NCBI GenBank assembly: GCA_026394995.1
Contig: JAPLZO010000006.1
Span: 1 to 8,027 of the forward strand
Length of the DNA: 8,027 bases
Source of the DNA: Candidatus Woesearchaeota archaeon
Lineage (GTDB): Archaea; Nanobdellota; Nanobdellia; SCGC-AAA011-G17; JAPLZO01
Reading direction: 5' to 3'
Part shown: piece after piece, positions 1 through 7,326 of the stretch
Layout: every line of letters starts with the position of its first letter
How positions within the stretch are numbered: the first letter of the stretch is position 1
Made by a program: the position numbers and the translations under genes
The notes under the pieces: generated by a model
The model's database searches: none
Told to the model about the DNA's origin: nothing
What the model saw: only the letters and a program-made list of their open reading frames with translations

Positions 1-2
1 TT

Positions 3-1244
3 TTGATTCTAAATGCTATTCTAATTTACTTAATAACAAAAAGAAAAGAATCTTTTTTATTATGGGCTTTTTCGCCAATTGTTTGGTATATGGCTCCATT
101 TGTTAGTCCAATTTTACCAGTTTCATTTCTATTTTTATTAGCATATCACACATTAAAAAAATATGAAGAAAATAATAAAATAATCAATTTTGTAATATCA
201 TCACTATCTTTAGGTATTGCATGTAGCTTATGGAGTGCTGCTATATATTTAACAATTTTCTTTTTAATAGCTTTTTTTTATGATAAAAAACTATTACAAT
301 TTGTTTTATATCTAATTCCACTAATAATTGGATTCTCTATAAGACTTTTAATAGACTATACTTATTTAGGGTTTCCATTTTTCTCATTAATAACAGGATT
401 AGGAAGTAATCTTATCCATATCTTCTCAAAATCAAGTTTAACTTATGAATATTATTTTCAAATACCATCATTCCTATCAGTATCATATCTTATATTACTT
501 TTTTTATCATTATTAATAATTTCAGTATTAATATCATACAAAATTTACAAATTAATTAAGTTACATAAAATGAAAGAATTTTGGAGAGAAAACAAAAAGG
601 AATTATTATTTTTAATACCAACTTCTATTTTATTCCTCTATCCACCTAATTTCCAATTTAGATACTTATTAATAATAACACCATTTATTATAATTTTTTT
701 GAGTAAATCAATCAATAAAAAAGAATTAATAATTCATATCATAATATCCCTAATTGTTATAGGAGTATTAACCTTCCCATATTTTACAAATCAACAAGAT
801 AAATTAACCGAACAGGATTTAAATCAAATAGCTAAAGAATATCCAAATCAAAGTTTTATAGCTGGAAACTCTAATTATCAATATGCATTTATTTTTTCAA
901 CTTTATATTGGAATAAAGGCATAAAAGAATTTATATCATTTGATGATTATAACCTAAGCCAGCAAAATGAATCTATCTTTTCAAGATATGAGTTAGAAAC
1001 AAAACCTAAAATGAACATATTAAAAAAGATAAAACTAACTTTTTTGTATGAAAGAACAGATAACAGAACTTATAATGATATAAAATATTTAATAATACCA
1101 AAAACAGAAGAGTCTATTGACATAGAAGTTATAGAAGTAAACAATTTAAAGATTTTACATCCTAAAATTAAAATACCCCCTCCACCAAAAGAATTTAAGT
1201 TGATTAAAGAGTATAATATCTTAGATCTTTACAAAAAAGAATAA
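3..1244 (+). CDS. GT-C-type membrane glycosyltransferase, N-terminus missing (partial)
   Basis: The reading frame is open to the left edge, so the TTG at position 3 is probably an internal Leu codon. The visible 413 residues start with about 260 very hydrophobic residues forming many membrane segments. Then comes a polar tail (about 262-413), probably extracytoplasmic, ending with a PPPP stretch. Two patches recall GT-C mannosyltransferases of the Alg9/GPI-mannosyltransferase kind: a D118-x-x-YLGFPFF patch, where that family has D-x-x-x-YG, and FRYLLIITPF at 219-228, like the late RYLLPxLPF helix. The catalytic first loop with its acidic motif would lie upstream and is absent here. Such enzymes take a sugar from dolichyl-phosphate donors on the outer membrane face; the GT2 gene 44 nt downstream could make that donor. 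The superfamily call is fair, while sugar and acceptor are unknown. A different multi-pass polymerase or ligase cannot be ruled out. Confidence 0.6.
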   Translation: MILNAILIYLITKRKESFLLWAFSPIVWYMAPFVSPILPVSFLFLLAYHTLKKYEENNKIINFVISSLSLGIACSLWSAAIYLTIFFLIAFFYDKKLLQFVLYLIPLIIGFSIRLLIDYTYLGFPFFSLITGLGSNLIHIFSKSSLTYEYYFQIPSFLSVSYLILLFLSLLIISVLISYKIYKLIKLHKMKEFWRENKKELLFLIPTSILFLYPPNFQFRYLLIITPFIIIFLSKSINKKELIIHIIISLIVIGVLTFPYFTNQQDKLTEQDLNQIAKEYPNQSFIAGNSNYQYAFIFSTLYWNKGIKEFISFDDYNLSQQNESIFSRYELETKPKMNILKKIKLTFLYERTDNRTYNDIKYLIIPKTEESIDIEVIEVNNLKILHPKIKIPPPPKEFKLIKEYNILDLYKKE

Positions 1245-1251
1245 CTAATTC

Positions 1252-1265
1252 AAAAGCTTTTTATA
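1252..1265 (+). promoter_or_regulatory. Archaeal BRE/TATA promoter for the GT2 gene
   Basis: TTTTTATA at 1258-1265 is preceded by the A-rich AAAAGC, a plausible BRE. The box begins 31 nt before the ATG at 1289. In archaea the TATA box is centred about 26-27 nt before the transcription start, so the start would fall on or beside the ATG, giving a leaderless mRNA. It lies in the 44-nt gap after gene 1. AT-rich DNA yields TATA-like words easily, but the same spacing recurs at two other genes. Confidence 0.6.
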
Positions 1266-1288
1266 GGGTATATTAAGCTAATCTCAAA

Positions 1289-2224
1289 ATGAAACTAAGC
1301 ATTATAACACCTATTTATAATGAAGAACTTAATATAAAACCACTCTATGATAGCCTCAAATCTGTTCTAAGTTCTATGAGAGTTAAATATGAAATAATAT
1401 ATGTTGATGATGGTTCTACTGATGATAGTTTAAAGAATATCAAAGATTTAAGAAAAAAAGATAAAAATGTAAAATTTATCAAATTTAGAAAGAATTTTGG
1501 TCAAACAGCAGCACTAAATGCAGGTTTAAAATATGCAACAGGAGATTATGTAGTAACCTTAGATGCAGATTTACAAAATGACCCAAAAGATATCCCAAGA
1601 TTAATACAAAAATTAAAAGAAGGTTATGATTTAGTTGTAGGATGGAGATATGATAGAAAAGACCCATTCTTTAAAAAAATTTCATCATTATTTGCAAGTT
1701 TTTTAAAAACATTAGTTCTAAAAGAACAAATTCATGATCCAGGTTGCATGTTAAAAGCATTTACAAAAAATGCTGCAAAAGATTTAGAATTATATGGGGA
1801 GATGCATCGTTATATAACAGCTCTATTAAAACTAAAAGGATACAAAATTACAGAAATTAAAGTAAGACATCTACCAAGAGTTCATGGAAAAACAAAATAT
1901 GGTAGTAAAAGATTGATAAAAGGTTTTTTAGATTTATTAATAATAAAATTCTGGATGGATTATTCAACTCGTCCAATTCACTTTTTTGGAGGCTTAGGCA
2001 TACTATCTTCATTAATTGGTCTTATTTCTGGGGTGTATTTAGTTATCGACAAATTTGCATTTGGTAAACCAATAGGGAATAGACCTCTATTATTATTCTC
2101 AGTTCTATTAATAATACTTGGATTTCTGTTAGTCATTTTTGGATTCTTAGCAGACATAATGGTTAAAATTTATTATAATCAGAAAAATGAAGAATCCTAT
2201 AGTATAGAATATAAACAATTTTAA
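1289..2224 (+). CDS. Dolichyl-phosphate-sugar synthase-like GT2 glycosyltransferase
   Basis: This 311-residue protein has a GT-A fold family 2 domain (about 1-215) followed by two membrane helices (about 233-254 and 267-290). Visible GT2 motifs are IITPIYNEE (5-13), VDDGSTD (39-45), NFGQTAALNAGL (69-80), the metal-binding LDADLQ (91-96), VVGWR (116-120) and HDPGCMLKAF (149-158), then GKTKYG (200-205) and RPIHFFG (228-234). This is the plan of DPM1/GtrB-type enzymes, which move a hexose from a nucleotide sugar onto dolichyl or undecaprenyl phosphate at the cytoplasmic face. The product would feed GT-C enzymes such as the one encoded just upstream. The sugar (mannose, glucose or other) cannot be read from sequence. 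The ATG is preceded by a well-placed TATA box and no Shine-Dalgarno site, and the protein opens directly on the first beta strand, supporting this start. Confidence 0.9.
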   Translation: MKLSIITPIYNEELNIKPLYDSLKSVLSSMRVKYEIIYVDDGSTDDSLKNIKDLRKKDKNVKFIKFRKNFGQTAALNAGLKYATGDYVVTLDADLQNDPKDIPRLIQKLKEGYDLVVGWRYDRKDPFFKKISSLFASFLKTLVLKEQIHDPGCMLKAFTKNAAKDLELYGEMHRYITALLKLKGYKITEIKVRHLPRVHGKTKYGSKRLIKGFLDLLIIKFWMDYSTRPIHFFGGLGILSSLIGLISGVYLVIDKFAFGKPIGNRPLLLFSVLLIILGFLLVIFGFLADIMVKIYYNQKNEESYSIEYKQF

Positions 2225-2225
2225 T

Positions 2226-2981
2226 ATGGACAAATCTAAATTAAAAGAAATTGAATTACATGACAAATTATCTAATAAATACGAGAATATAAGACTTAAA
2301 AATAAAAATGGATTGTATTATAATAAGATTTGGTCAGAAAAAATTCTAGATAAAATCTCTAAGGATTTTAATAATGTTTTAGATTATGGTTGTGGAACCT
2401 GTACATTTTATAAGTATATAATCTCAAAATATGATAATACTAATTATATAGGAACAGATATATCTTTTTCAATGATTAATGTAGGTAAAAAAGAATTTAA
2501 AAATATAAATGTAGCAGTAGCTGATGGGGAGAAATTACCTTTCAAAAATAATTCTTTTGATTTAATAATAGGTCGTGGTATATTACATCACTTAATAAAC
2601 CCTGAGAAAGGAATTAAAGAATTATCTAGAATTTTAAAAGGTAATAAACAAGTTATATTTTCAGAACCAAACAATAACATCTTATTAAGTATACCTAGAT
2701 TTATTGCTAAAAAAACAACAAAACATTTTACAAAAACTCATAAAGATTTCAAAAGAAAAGAATTAATAAAATTATTTCAAAGTAATGGTTTTAAAATTAG
2801 GTCTATTGAAAACTTTGGTTATTTTGCCTTTCCTTTTGGTCTACCCGATATAATGCCCATTTTAAGATTAATGCCTTTTTCATTATTCAAAATATTAATA
2901 AAAATAGATAAAATAATATCCAAAATACCTTACATTAAAATATTAAGTTGGCATACTATAATTTTAGCTGAAAAAGAATGA
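2226..2981 (+). CDS. Class I SAM-dependent methyltransferase (Methyltransf_11 type)
   Basis: This 251-residue protein shows the Rossmann methyltransferase signature: motif I VLDYGCGTCT (51-60) binds SAM, GTDIS (76-80) holds the acidic residue at the end of strand 2, AVADGEKLPF (97-106) carries D100, and FDLIIGRGILHHL (111-123) is the strand 4 region. The C-terminal 80 residues are basic and hydrophobic (for example LPDIMPILRLMPFSLF, 206-221), perhaps touching the membrane or a lipid substrate. The ATG lies 1 nt after the stop of the GT2 gene, with no Shine-Dalgarno site, so the two are almost certainly cotranscribed. Its place in a glycan cluster suggests methylation of a sugar or a polyprenol-linked intermediate, but the substrate is not shown by the sequence. 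Confidence 0.85.
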   Translation: MDKSKLKEIELHDKLSNKYENIRLKNKNGLYYNKIWSEKILDKISKDFNNVLDYGCGTCTFYKYIISKYDNTNYIGTDISFSMINVGKKEFKNINVAVADGEKLPFKNNSFDLIIGRGILHHLINPEKGIKELSRILKGNKQVIFSEPNNNILLSIPRFIAKKTTKHFTKTHKDFKRKELIKLFQSNGFKIRSIENFGYFAFPFGLPDIMPILRLMPFSLFKILIKIDKIISKIPYIKILSWHTIILAEKE

Positions 2982-2991
2982 ATAAGATATA

Positions 2992-2999
2992 TTTATAAA
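2992..2999 (+). promoter_or_regulatory. Archaeal TATA box for the CmcI-like methyltransferase gene
   Basis: TTTATAAA begins 30 nt before the ATG at 3022, inside the 40-nt gap after the preceding stop. It is the best match to the archaeal TATA consensus in this gap, and the spacing again predicts a transcript beginning at or next to the ATG. The whole gap is A/T rich, which weakens the case for any single box. Confidence 0.6.
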
Positions 3000-3021
3000 T
3001 AATATTAAAAATAATCTAATC

Positions 3022-3774
3022 ATGCCTCAAAATTTAATATCAAGAATAAATAAAATTCATAGAGAACAGGGTTTATCAGTTCTTACTAAAAAAATTTTTA
3101 ACTCAACGATGAGTGTCTTAAGTTATCCATATTGTTTAATTAAAATAAAAACAATCAAAAATGATAATGCAGAAAAATTAGTAGATTTTACTTTTAATAA
3201 ATGTTATGGTCTGATTAAACCCATGCAGATTAAAAAAGAAATTTTAGAACTTATAAATATATTAAAAAAATTTCAACCCAAAAATATACTTGAAATAGGT
3301 ACAGCACGTGGAGGAACTCTATTTTTATTTTCTCATATAATTCCAGAAGATGCTTCTATAATAAGTATCGATTTACCTCATGGAGAATTTGGAGGAGGTT
3401 ATCCAAATTGGAAAATACCATTATACAAATCATTTGCTATGAAAAATCAAAAAATACACTTAATTAGAAAAAATTCACATAAAAAAGAGACTTTAAAACA
3501 AGTTAAATCTATTTTGAAAGAACAAAAAATAGATTTTTTATTTATAGATGGAGATCACACATGCGAAGGTGTAAAAAAGGATTATTTAATATATTCTCCT
3601 TTAGTAAAAAAAGATGGTATAATTGCATTCCATGATATAGCAATTCATCCTCAAGGAAGTGGTTGTAAAGTAAACAAATTTTGGAATGAAATAAAGAAAA
3701 AACATAATTATAAAGAGATTATTGATGAACATGACCAAAATTGGGGAGGTATTGGTATATTATACCCTAAATAA
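3022..3774 (+). CDS. CmcI/Methyltransf_24-type SAM methyltransferase
   Basis: This 250-residue protein has a basic N-terminal segment (1-60) and a class I methyltransferase domain (about 70-250). SAM-binding motif I is ILEIGTARGG (89-98), and SIDLP (115-119) ends strand 2. A distinctive block, FIDGDHTCEGVKKD (174-187), FHDI (203-206) and K-x-x-K-F-W (216-221), matches the pattern of the cephalosporin hydroxylase CmcI and Methyltransf_24 families. In those proteins the conserved Asp and His residues often bind a divalent metal and the substrate hydroxyls. Relatives are common in polysaccharide and surface-glycan clusters as sugar O-methyltransferases, so a similar role is inferred. It is not a recent duplicate of the methyltransferase just upstream, since the motifs differ. 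The start is the first ATG after a TATA box with leaderless spacing; no Shine-Dalgarno site is seen. Confidence 0.82.
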   Translation: MPQNLISRINKIHREQGLSVLTKKIFNSTMSVLSYPYCLIKIKTIKNDNAEKLVDFTFNKCYGLIKPMQIKKEILELINILKKFQPKNILEIGTARGGTLFLFSHIIPEDASIISIDLPHGEFGGGYPNWKIPLYKSFAMKNQKIHLIRKNSHKKETLKQVKSILKEQKIDFLFIDGDHTCEGVKKDYLIYSPLVKKDGIIAFHDIAIHPQGSGCKVNKFWNEIKKKHNYKEIIDEHDQNWGGIGILYPK

Positions 3775-3805
3775 TTATTATTTATTTATGCTCGTTTAAA
3801 GATAC

Positions 3806-3819
3806 AAAAACTATATAAA
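3806..3819 (+). promoter_or_regulatory. Archaeal BRE/TATA promoter for the SpoIIM-STT3-GPT genes
   Basis: TATATAAA at 3812-3819 is a near-consensus archaeal TATA box. It is preceded by AAAAAC (3806-3811), a fair BRE. It starts 31 nt before the ATG at 3843, within the longest intergenic gap of the window (68 nt). Since the next two genes follow with 2-nt gaps, this promoter probably drives the SpoIIM-family gene, the STT3 gene and the GPT-like gene together. Confidence 0.68.
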
Positions 3820-3842
3820 CTCTTTTTTATTGAGCTTGATTA

Positions 3843-4697
3843 ATGGTACTTGAATCAATAATATCACCTTTAAAAGCTGAAAAAAAACCATGGGATTTAT
3901 TCTTTATTGGATTACTTTATTCATCAGTAGCCATGTTTTTAGCTTTATGGATATTTAGAGATCAGGCTAGTTTAGTTATGGTTTTCCTAACAGTAACAGC
4001 AACAGTTCCATTAATGTATAATACACTAAAATTTGAAGAAGAAAAAGATTTAGCTATTCCAAAAGAACGTGCACTAATTAAAGAGCATGGTAAAGCATTA
4101 TCATTTTTTATGTTTTTATTTTTAGGATTTTTATTAGCTTTTACTGTTTGGTATGTTTTTTTACCTGAAAAAATAATAGAACAAACTTTTAATATTCAAC
4201 TACAAACTATCAAAACAATAAACTCAAACATACTAGGTTTTTCTATAAATTCTGCATCAAATGTTTTATTACAAATATTTTCAAATAATGTTAAAGTATT
4301 TTTATTTTGTGTATTTTTCTCATTTTTTTATGGTGCAGGAGCTATTTTTATTTTAACATGGAACGCATCAGTAATAAGTGCAGCTGTAGGCACGTTTATA
4401 AGAAATAATCTTAGTATGTATGCTAATGCAGTTGGCTTAACAAAAGTAGCTGGTTATTTTGGTGTTTTTTCACTAGGTTTATTAAGATATTCTATTCATG
4501 GTGTTCCAGAAATATTAGCTTATTTTATAGGGGGGTTAGCTGGAGGCATTATTTCAGTTGCTGTGATAAGACATGATTTTGGAAGTGGTCATTTCAAAAA
4601 GATATTATTTGACTCACTAGACTTAATTGTTTTAGGTATATTTGTCTTATTTATTGCAGCGTTACTTGAAGTATTTATGACTCCTTTATTTTTCTAA
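3843..4697 (+). CDS. SpoIIM-family (COG1300) multi-pass membrane protein
   Basis: This 284-residue protein has about seven or eight hydrophobic segments (near 20-38, 44-60, 87-106, 152-172, 175-188, 201-216, 224-242 and 259-278). The C-terminal half carries the features of the stage II sporulation protein M / DUF95 family: a WNASVISAAVG segment (173-183), followed by the conserved HGVPE (219-223) leading into a glycine-rich helix (FIGGLAGG, 228-235). The family is widespread in bacteria and archaea that do not sporulate, and its biochemical role outside sporulation is not established. The first half is a separate helix pair with a charged cytoplasmic-looking loop (62-85, EEEKDL and KERALIKEHGK). 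Its stop is 2 nt before the STT3 start, so the two are surely cotranscribed, suggesting a function with the oligosaccharyltransferase or its lipid-linked donor. Family call good, function unknown. Confidence 0.8.
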   Translation: MVLESIISPLKAEKKPWDLFFIGLLYSSVAMFLALWIFRDQASLVMVFLTVTATVPLMYNTLKFEEEKDLAIPKERALIKEHGKALSFFMFLFLGFLLAFTVWYVFLPEKIIEQTFNIQLQTIKTINSNILGFSINSASNVLLQIFSNNVKVFLFCVFFSFFYGAGAIFILTWNASVISAAVGTFIRNNLSMYANAVGLTKVAGYFGVFSLGLLRYSIHGVPEILAYFIGGLAGGIISVAVIRHDFGSGHFKKILFDSLDLIVLGIFVLFIAALLEVFMTPLFF

Positions 4698-4699
4698 AT

Positions 4700-7324
4700 A
4701 TGTCAGATGAACTTAAACAGAGAAAAGAGAATTTATTTAAACTAATCAAAGAAAATGAGAAATATATAATTTATTCTATATTAGCTTTTATAATTGGTAT
4801 TGGTTTTTGGATAAGAACTAGAAATTTACCTTTACTAAAAGATATTACAACAGGCAAATACATACCAATGGAACTTGATTCTTTTGTTTATTTAAAATAT
4901 GCTCAGTATATTCTAGAACACGGTAAATTATATGCTATTGATATGATGAGATATTTTCCTCTTGGTGCTAATATGTCTCAAGAAAATGTATTCTTATCTT
5001 ATTTTATAGTTTATTTATACAAATTTATTCATATATTAATACCCAATGTAACCTTGGAATTAATTGATATTCTCTATCCACCAATAGCTTTTGGAATAGC
5101 AACAATATTTTTCTTTTTATTAATTAGAAGATTGTTTAATGCAAGAGTTGCTTTATTATCATGCGCATTTCTAACAGTTATACCTACATTTTTACCTAGG
5201 ACAGTAACTGGATTTTCAGATAAAGAAGCTTTTGGTATATTATTAATGTTTATTGCATTTTATTTTTATGTGGTTGCATGGCAATCTAAAAAAATTAATT
5301 ATAATATCATTTTTGGATCTTTAGCAGGAATATTCACAGGACTAATGTCTTTGGCATGGGGGGGTGTTGTTTATGTAACAATGACTCTTTCATTTTTAAC
5401 TTTAGTTGAATTATTTTTAAACAAATTTGAAAAAAAAGATTCTTATATCTATGCATCATGGTTTATATTTACTATATTTATAATGTCTTTTTTTACAGGT
5501 AAATATGGTGGTATCTCTGGTTTGATACATGCACCAACGTATAGTATGTTGTTTTTTACTATGCTAATAGTAATAATAGATTTCTTATTAATAAAACATG
5601 ATTTATTTAAGGTAAGAGAAAAGATAGAAAAAAAGATGCCTCCAGGTATATTTAGTCTTTTAATCGCTCTAATATTAACCATAATAGGAATTATAATCAT
5701 CTCTGATTTGGGATTATTATTACAACAAATCAAATATCTTTTCTTAAAGATGATAGGATCTATGTCTATAGAAACAAGATTTGGTTTAACAGTTCAGGAA
5801 TCTGCAAGGCCTTACATTTCAACATGGATTTCTGATGTAGGTTGGATATTTACTATATTATTTATTTTAGGTTCCATAATTTTATTTTATGATATGATTA
5901 AACATATAAAACATAAAACTAAACTATTCACTTTTTTATATGGAGTAACTATCTTTTCATTCATATTTGCTAGGTACTCAAGTAATTCAATTTTAAATGG
6001 AGATACCTTTTTATCAAATCTACTATTTCTAATAATACCAAGTCTTTTTATTTTAACTATGATATATATCTACATCAAAACATTTTATAAAGATAAAGAA
6101 TCATTTAAAGAAATTGTGAATACAGATAAAAAATATATTCTTATATTTATCTTATTTATTTTGATGAGTATTACAGCTTTATCTGCAGTAAGAAATGTAT
6201 TTACTTTATCTATAATAATATCTTTTTTAGGATCATATGCTTTATATAGAGGTTTTGAAATAGCTTATGCTTCAAAAGATAAATTAGTAAAATATACTCT
6301 TATAGCTTTAATATTAATTTTATTATTTGCACCATTCATAAATGGTAGTTTAGTAAATGATACCCAAGATGTTTATACTCAAGCAAAATATACTGGTCCT
6401 GGTTATAATCAACAATGGCAATTAGGTATGGATTGGGTTAGAAAAAATACACCAACAGATACAGTATTTGCACATTGGTGGGATTATGGTTATTGGGTCC
6501 AGGGTGGTGGTGAAAGAGCAACAGTAACTGATGGTGGTAATTGGATATCAGTATGGAATTATTTCTTAGGAAGACATCTATTAACAGCACAAAATGAAAC
6601 AGAGGCTTTAGAATTTTTAAAAACACATAATGTATCATATGTTTTAATAATCTCAGATGAAATTGGTAAATATGGAGCTTATTCAAGTATTGGATCTGAT
6701 ACAAATTATGATAGATTATCTCAAATAGGAACATTTACACTTGAACCAACAGCTACTCAAGAAACAAGAAATGAAACCTTATATGTATACACTGGAGGTT
6801 TTCCATTTGATGATGATTTTATTTACAAAGGAACATTATTACCTAGAGGAAAAGCAGTTATAGCAGGTATAATACTACCAACCAAATCTGATAATAACTC
6901 TTTAACAATAGGACAACCAATTGCTGCAACATTTTATCAAAATAAGAGATATGATTTATCAGTACAATGTGTATACTTTAATGGCCAAGAAATTGATTTT
7001 CCAACCTATGATATAGGTGGATGTTTTAGAATTGTTCCTCAAATACAATCAAATGGCCAAGGAAACCTTATTGGTGGTGGTTTTTATTTATCTGAAAAAG
7101 TAAGAAGAACTCTATTTGGGCAACTTTATTTGCTAAATAAAAAATGGTCTAATTTTACAGAAGTTTATAATGATCAAGACAAATGGCCTTTAGCTTTTTA
7201 TAGAAATACCCCAATTGGTCCAATGAAAATTTGGAAAGTAACTTATCCACCAGATATAAAACCAAATGATAAATATTTATCAACGACATTCCCAAATAGA
7301 CAAATACAATATACAGAAGGTTGA
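4700..7324 (+). CDS. aglB: STT3/AglB oligosaccharyltransferase catalytic subunit
   Basis: This 874-residue protein should transfer the lipid-linked glycan to Asn of N-x-S/T sequons at the outer membrane face. It has a charged N-terminus (1-20), about 13 or more membrane segments (about 22-547) and a soluble C-terminal domain (about 550-874), the usual STT3 plan. Motifs: an acidic first-loop site MELDSF (57-62, D60); the second site GFSDKEAF (171-178, D174 and E176); AWGG (219-222); TVQE (364-367), matching the TIXE/SVSE flexible-loop motif; SAVRN (495-499); and the sequon-binding WWDYG (593-597) within AHWWDYGYWV. A DxxK-like helix may be SDEIGKYGAY (652-661, E654 and K657), not exact. Only three Cys occur (C155, C757, C775); the last two could form a disulfide. 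The start is the first ATG, 2 nt after the upstream stop, without a Shine-Dalgarno site. Length fits archaeal AglB. Confidence 0.96.
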   Translation: MSDELKQRKENLFKLIKENEKYIIYSILAFIIGIGFWIRTRNLPLLKDITTGKYIPMELDSFVYLKYAQYILEHGKLYAIDMMRYFPLGANMSQENVFLSYFIVYLYKFIHILIPNVTLELIDILYPPIAFGIATIFFFLLIRRLFNARVALLSCAFLTVIPTFLPRTVTGFSDKEAFGILLMFIAFYFYVVAWQSKKINYNIIFGSLAGIFTGLMSLAWGGVVYVTMTLSFLTLVELFLNKFEKKDSYIYASWFIFTIFIMSFFTGKYGGISGLIHAPTYSMLFFTMLIVIIDFLLIKHDLFKVREKIEKKMPPGIFSLLIALILTIIGIIIISDLGLLLQQIKYLFLKMIGSMSIETRFGLTVQESARPYISTWISDVGWIFTILFILGSIILFYDMIKHIKHKTKLFTFLYGVTIFSFIFARYSSNSILNGDTFLSNLLFLIIPSLFILTMIYIYIKTFYKDKESFKEIVNTDKKYILIFILFILMSITALSAVRNVFTLSIIISFLGSYALYRGFEIAYASKDKLVKYTLIALILILLFAPFINGSLVNDTQDVYTQAKYTGPGYNQQWQLGMDWVRKNTPTDTVFAHWWDYGYWVQGGGERATVTDGGNWISVWNYFLGRHLLTAQNETEALEFLKTHNVSYVLIISDEIGKYGAYSSIGSDTNYDRLSQIGTFTLEPTATQETRNETLYVYTGGFPFDDDFIYKGTLLPRGKAVIAGIILPTKSDNNSLTIGQPIAATFYQNKRYDLSVQCVYFNGQEIDFPTYDIGGCFRIVPQIQSNGQGNLIGGGFYLSEKVRRTLFGQLYLLNKKWSNFTEVYNDQDKWPLAFYRNTPIGPMKIWKVTYPPDIKPNDKYLSTTFPNRQIQYTEG
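5358..5364 (+). repeat. Run of seven G in the STT3 gene
   Basis: Seven consecutive G span the Trp220-Gly221-Gly222 codons (TGG GGG GGT). The reading frame is intact with seven. Such a run is unusual in DNA this AT-rich and could slip, but the encoded AWGG is a conserved STT3 patch, so ordinary codon use may explain it. Confidence 0.5.
7317..7321 (+). promoter_or_regulatory. Possible Shine-Dalgarno site for the GPT-like gene
   Basis: AAGGT within the last codons of the STT3 gene lies 5 nt before the ATG at 7327 and shares AGGT with the archaeal anti-Shine-Dalgarno complement GGAGGTGATC. It is the only start in the window with such a match; the other starts have none. Four matching bases could be chance, and it also encodes the final Glu-Gly of STT3. 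Confidence 0.35.
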
Positions 7325-7326
7325 AA

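Noticed and set aside
3..5. TTG as the true start of the first gene
   Set aside because: The frame is open to the window edge, and the protein begins mid-way in a membrane protein without the expected first catalytic loop.
1485..1667. Open frame of 60 codons on the minus strand inside the GT2 gene
   Set aside because: It lies opposite conserved GT2 motifs and has a repetitive Leu/His composition typical of an antisense shadow of AT-rich coding DNA.
3823..3828. T6 run as an archaeal terminator after the CmcI-like gene
   Set aside because: It lies downstream of the TATA box for the next gene and is short; T runs of this length are common throughout this AT-rich window.
4672..4679. TATA-like TATTTATG before the STT3 gene
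   Set aside because: It is a poor match, about 2 nt off the spacing of the other three boxes, and lies inside the SpoIIM coding sequence just before a 2-nt gene junction; cotranscription explains expression.
5449..5733. Open frame of 94 codons on the minus strand inside the STT3 gene
   Set aside because: The + strand encodes conserved STT3 membrane segments; the reverse frame has no recognisable motif or promoter.
6438..6734. Open frame of 98 codons on the minus strand over the WWDYG region
   Set aside because: It is antisense to the most conserved part of STT3 and has a low-complexity His/Leu-rich translation.
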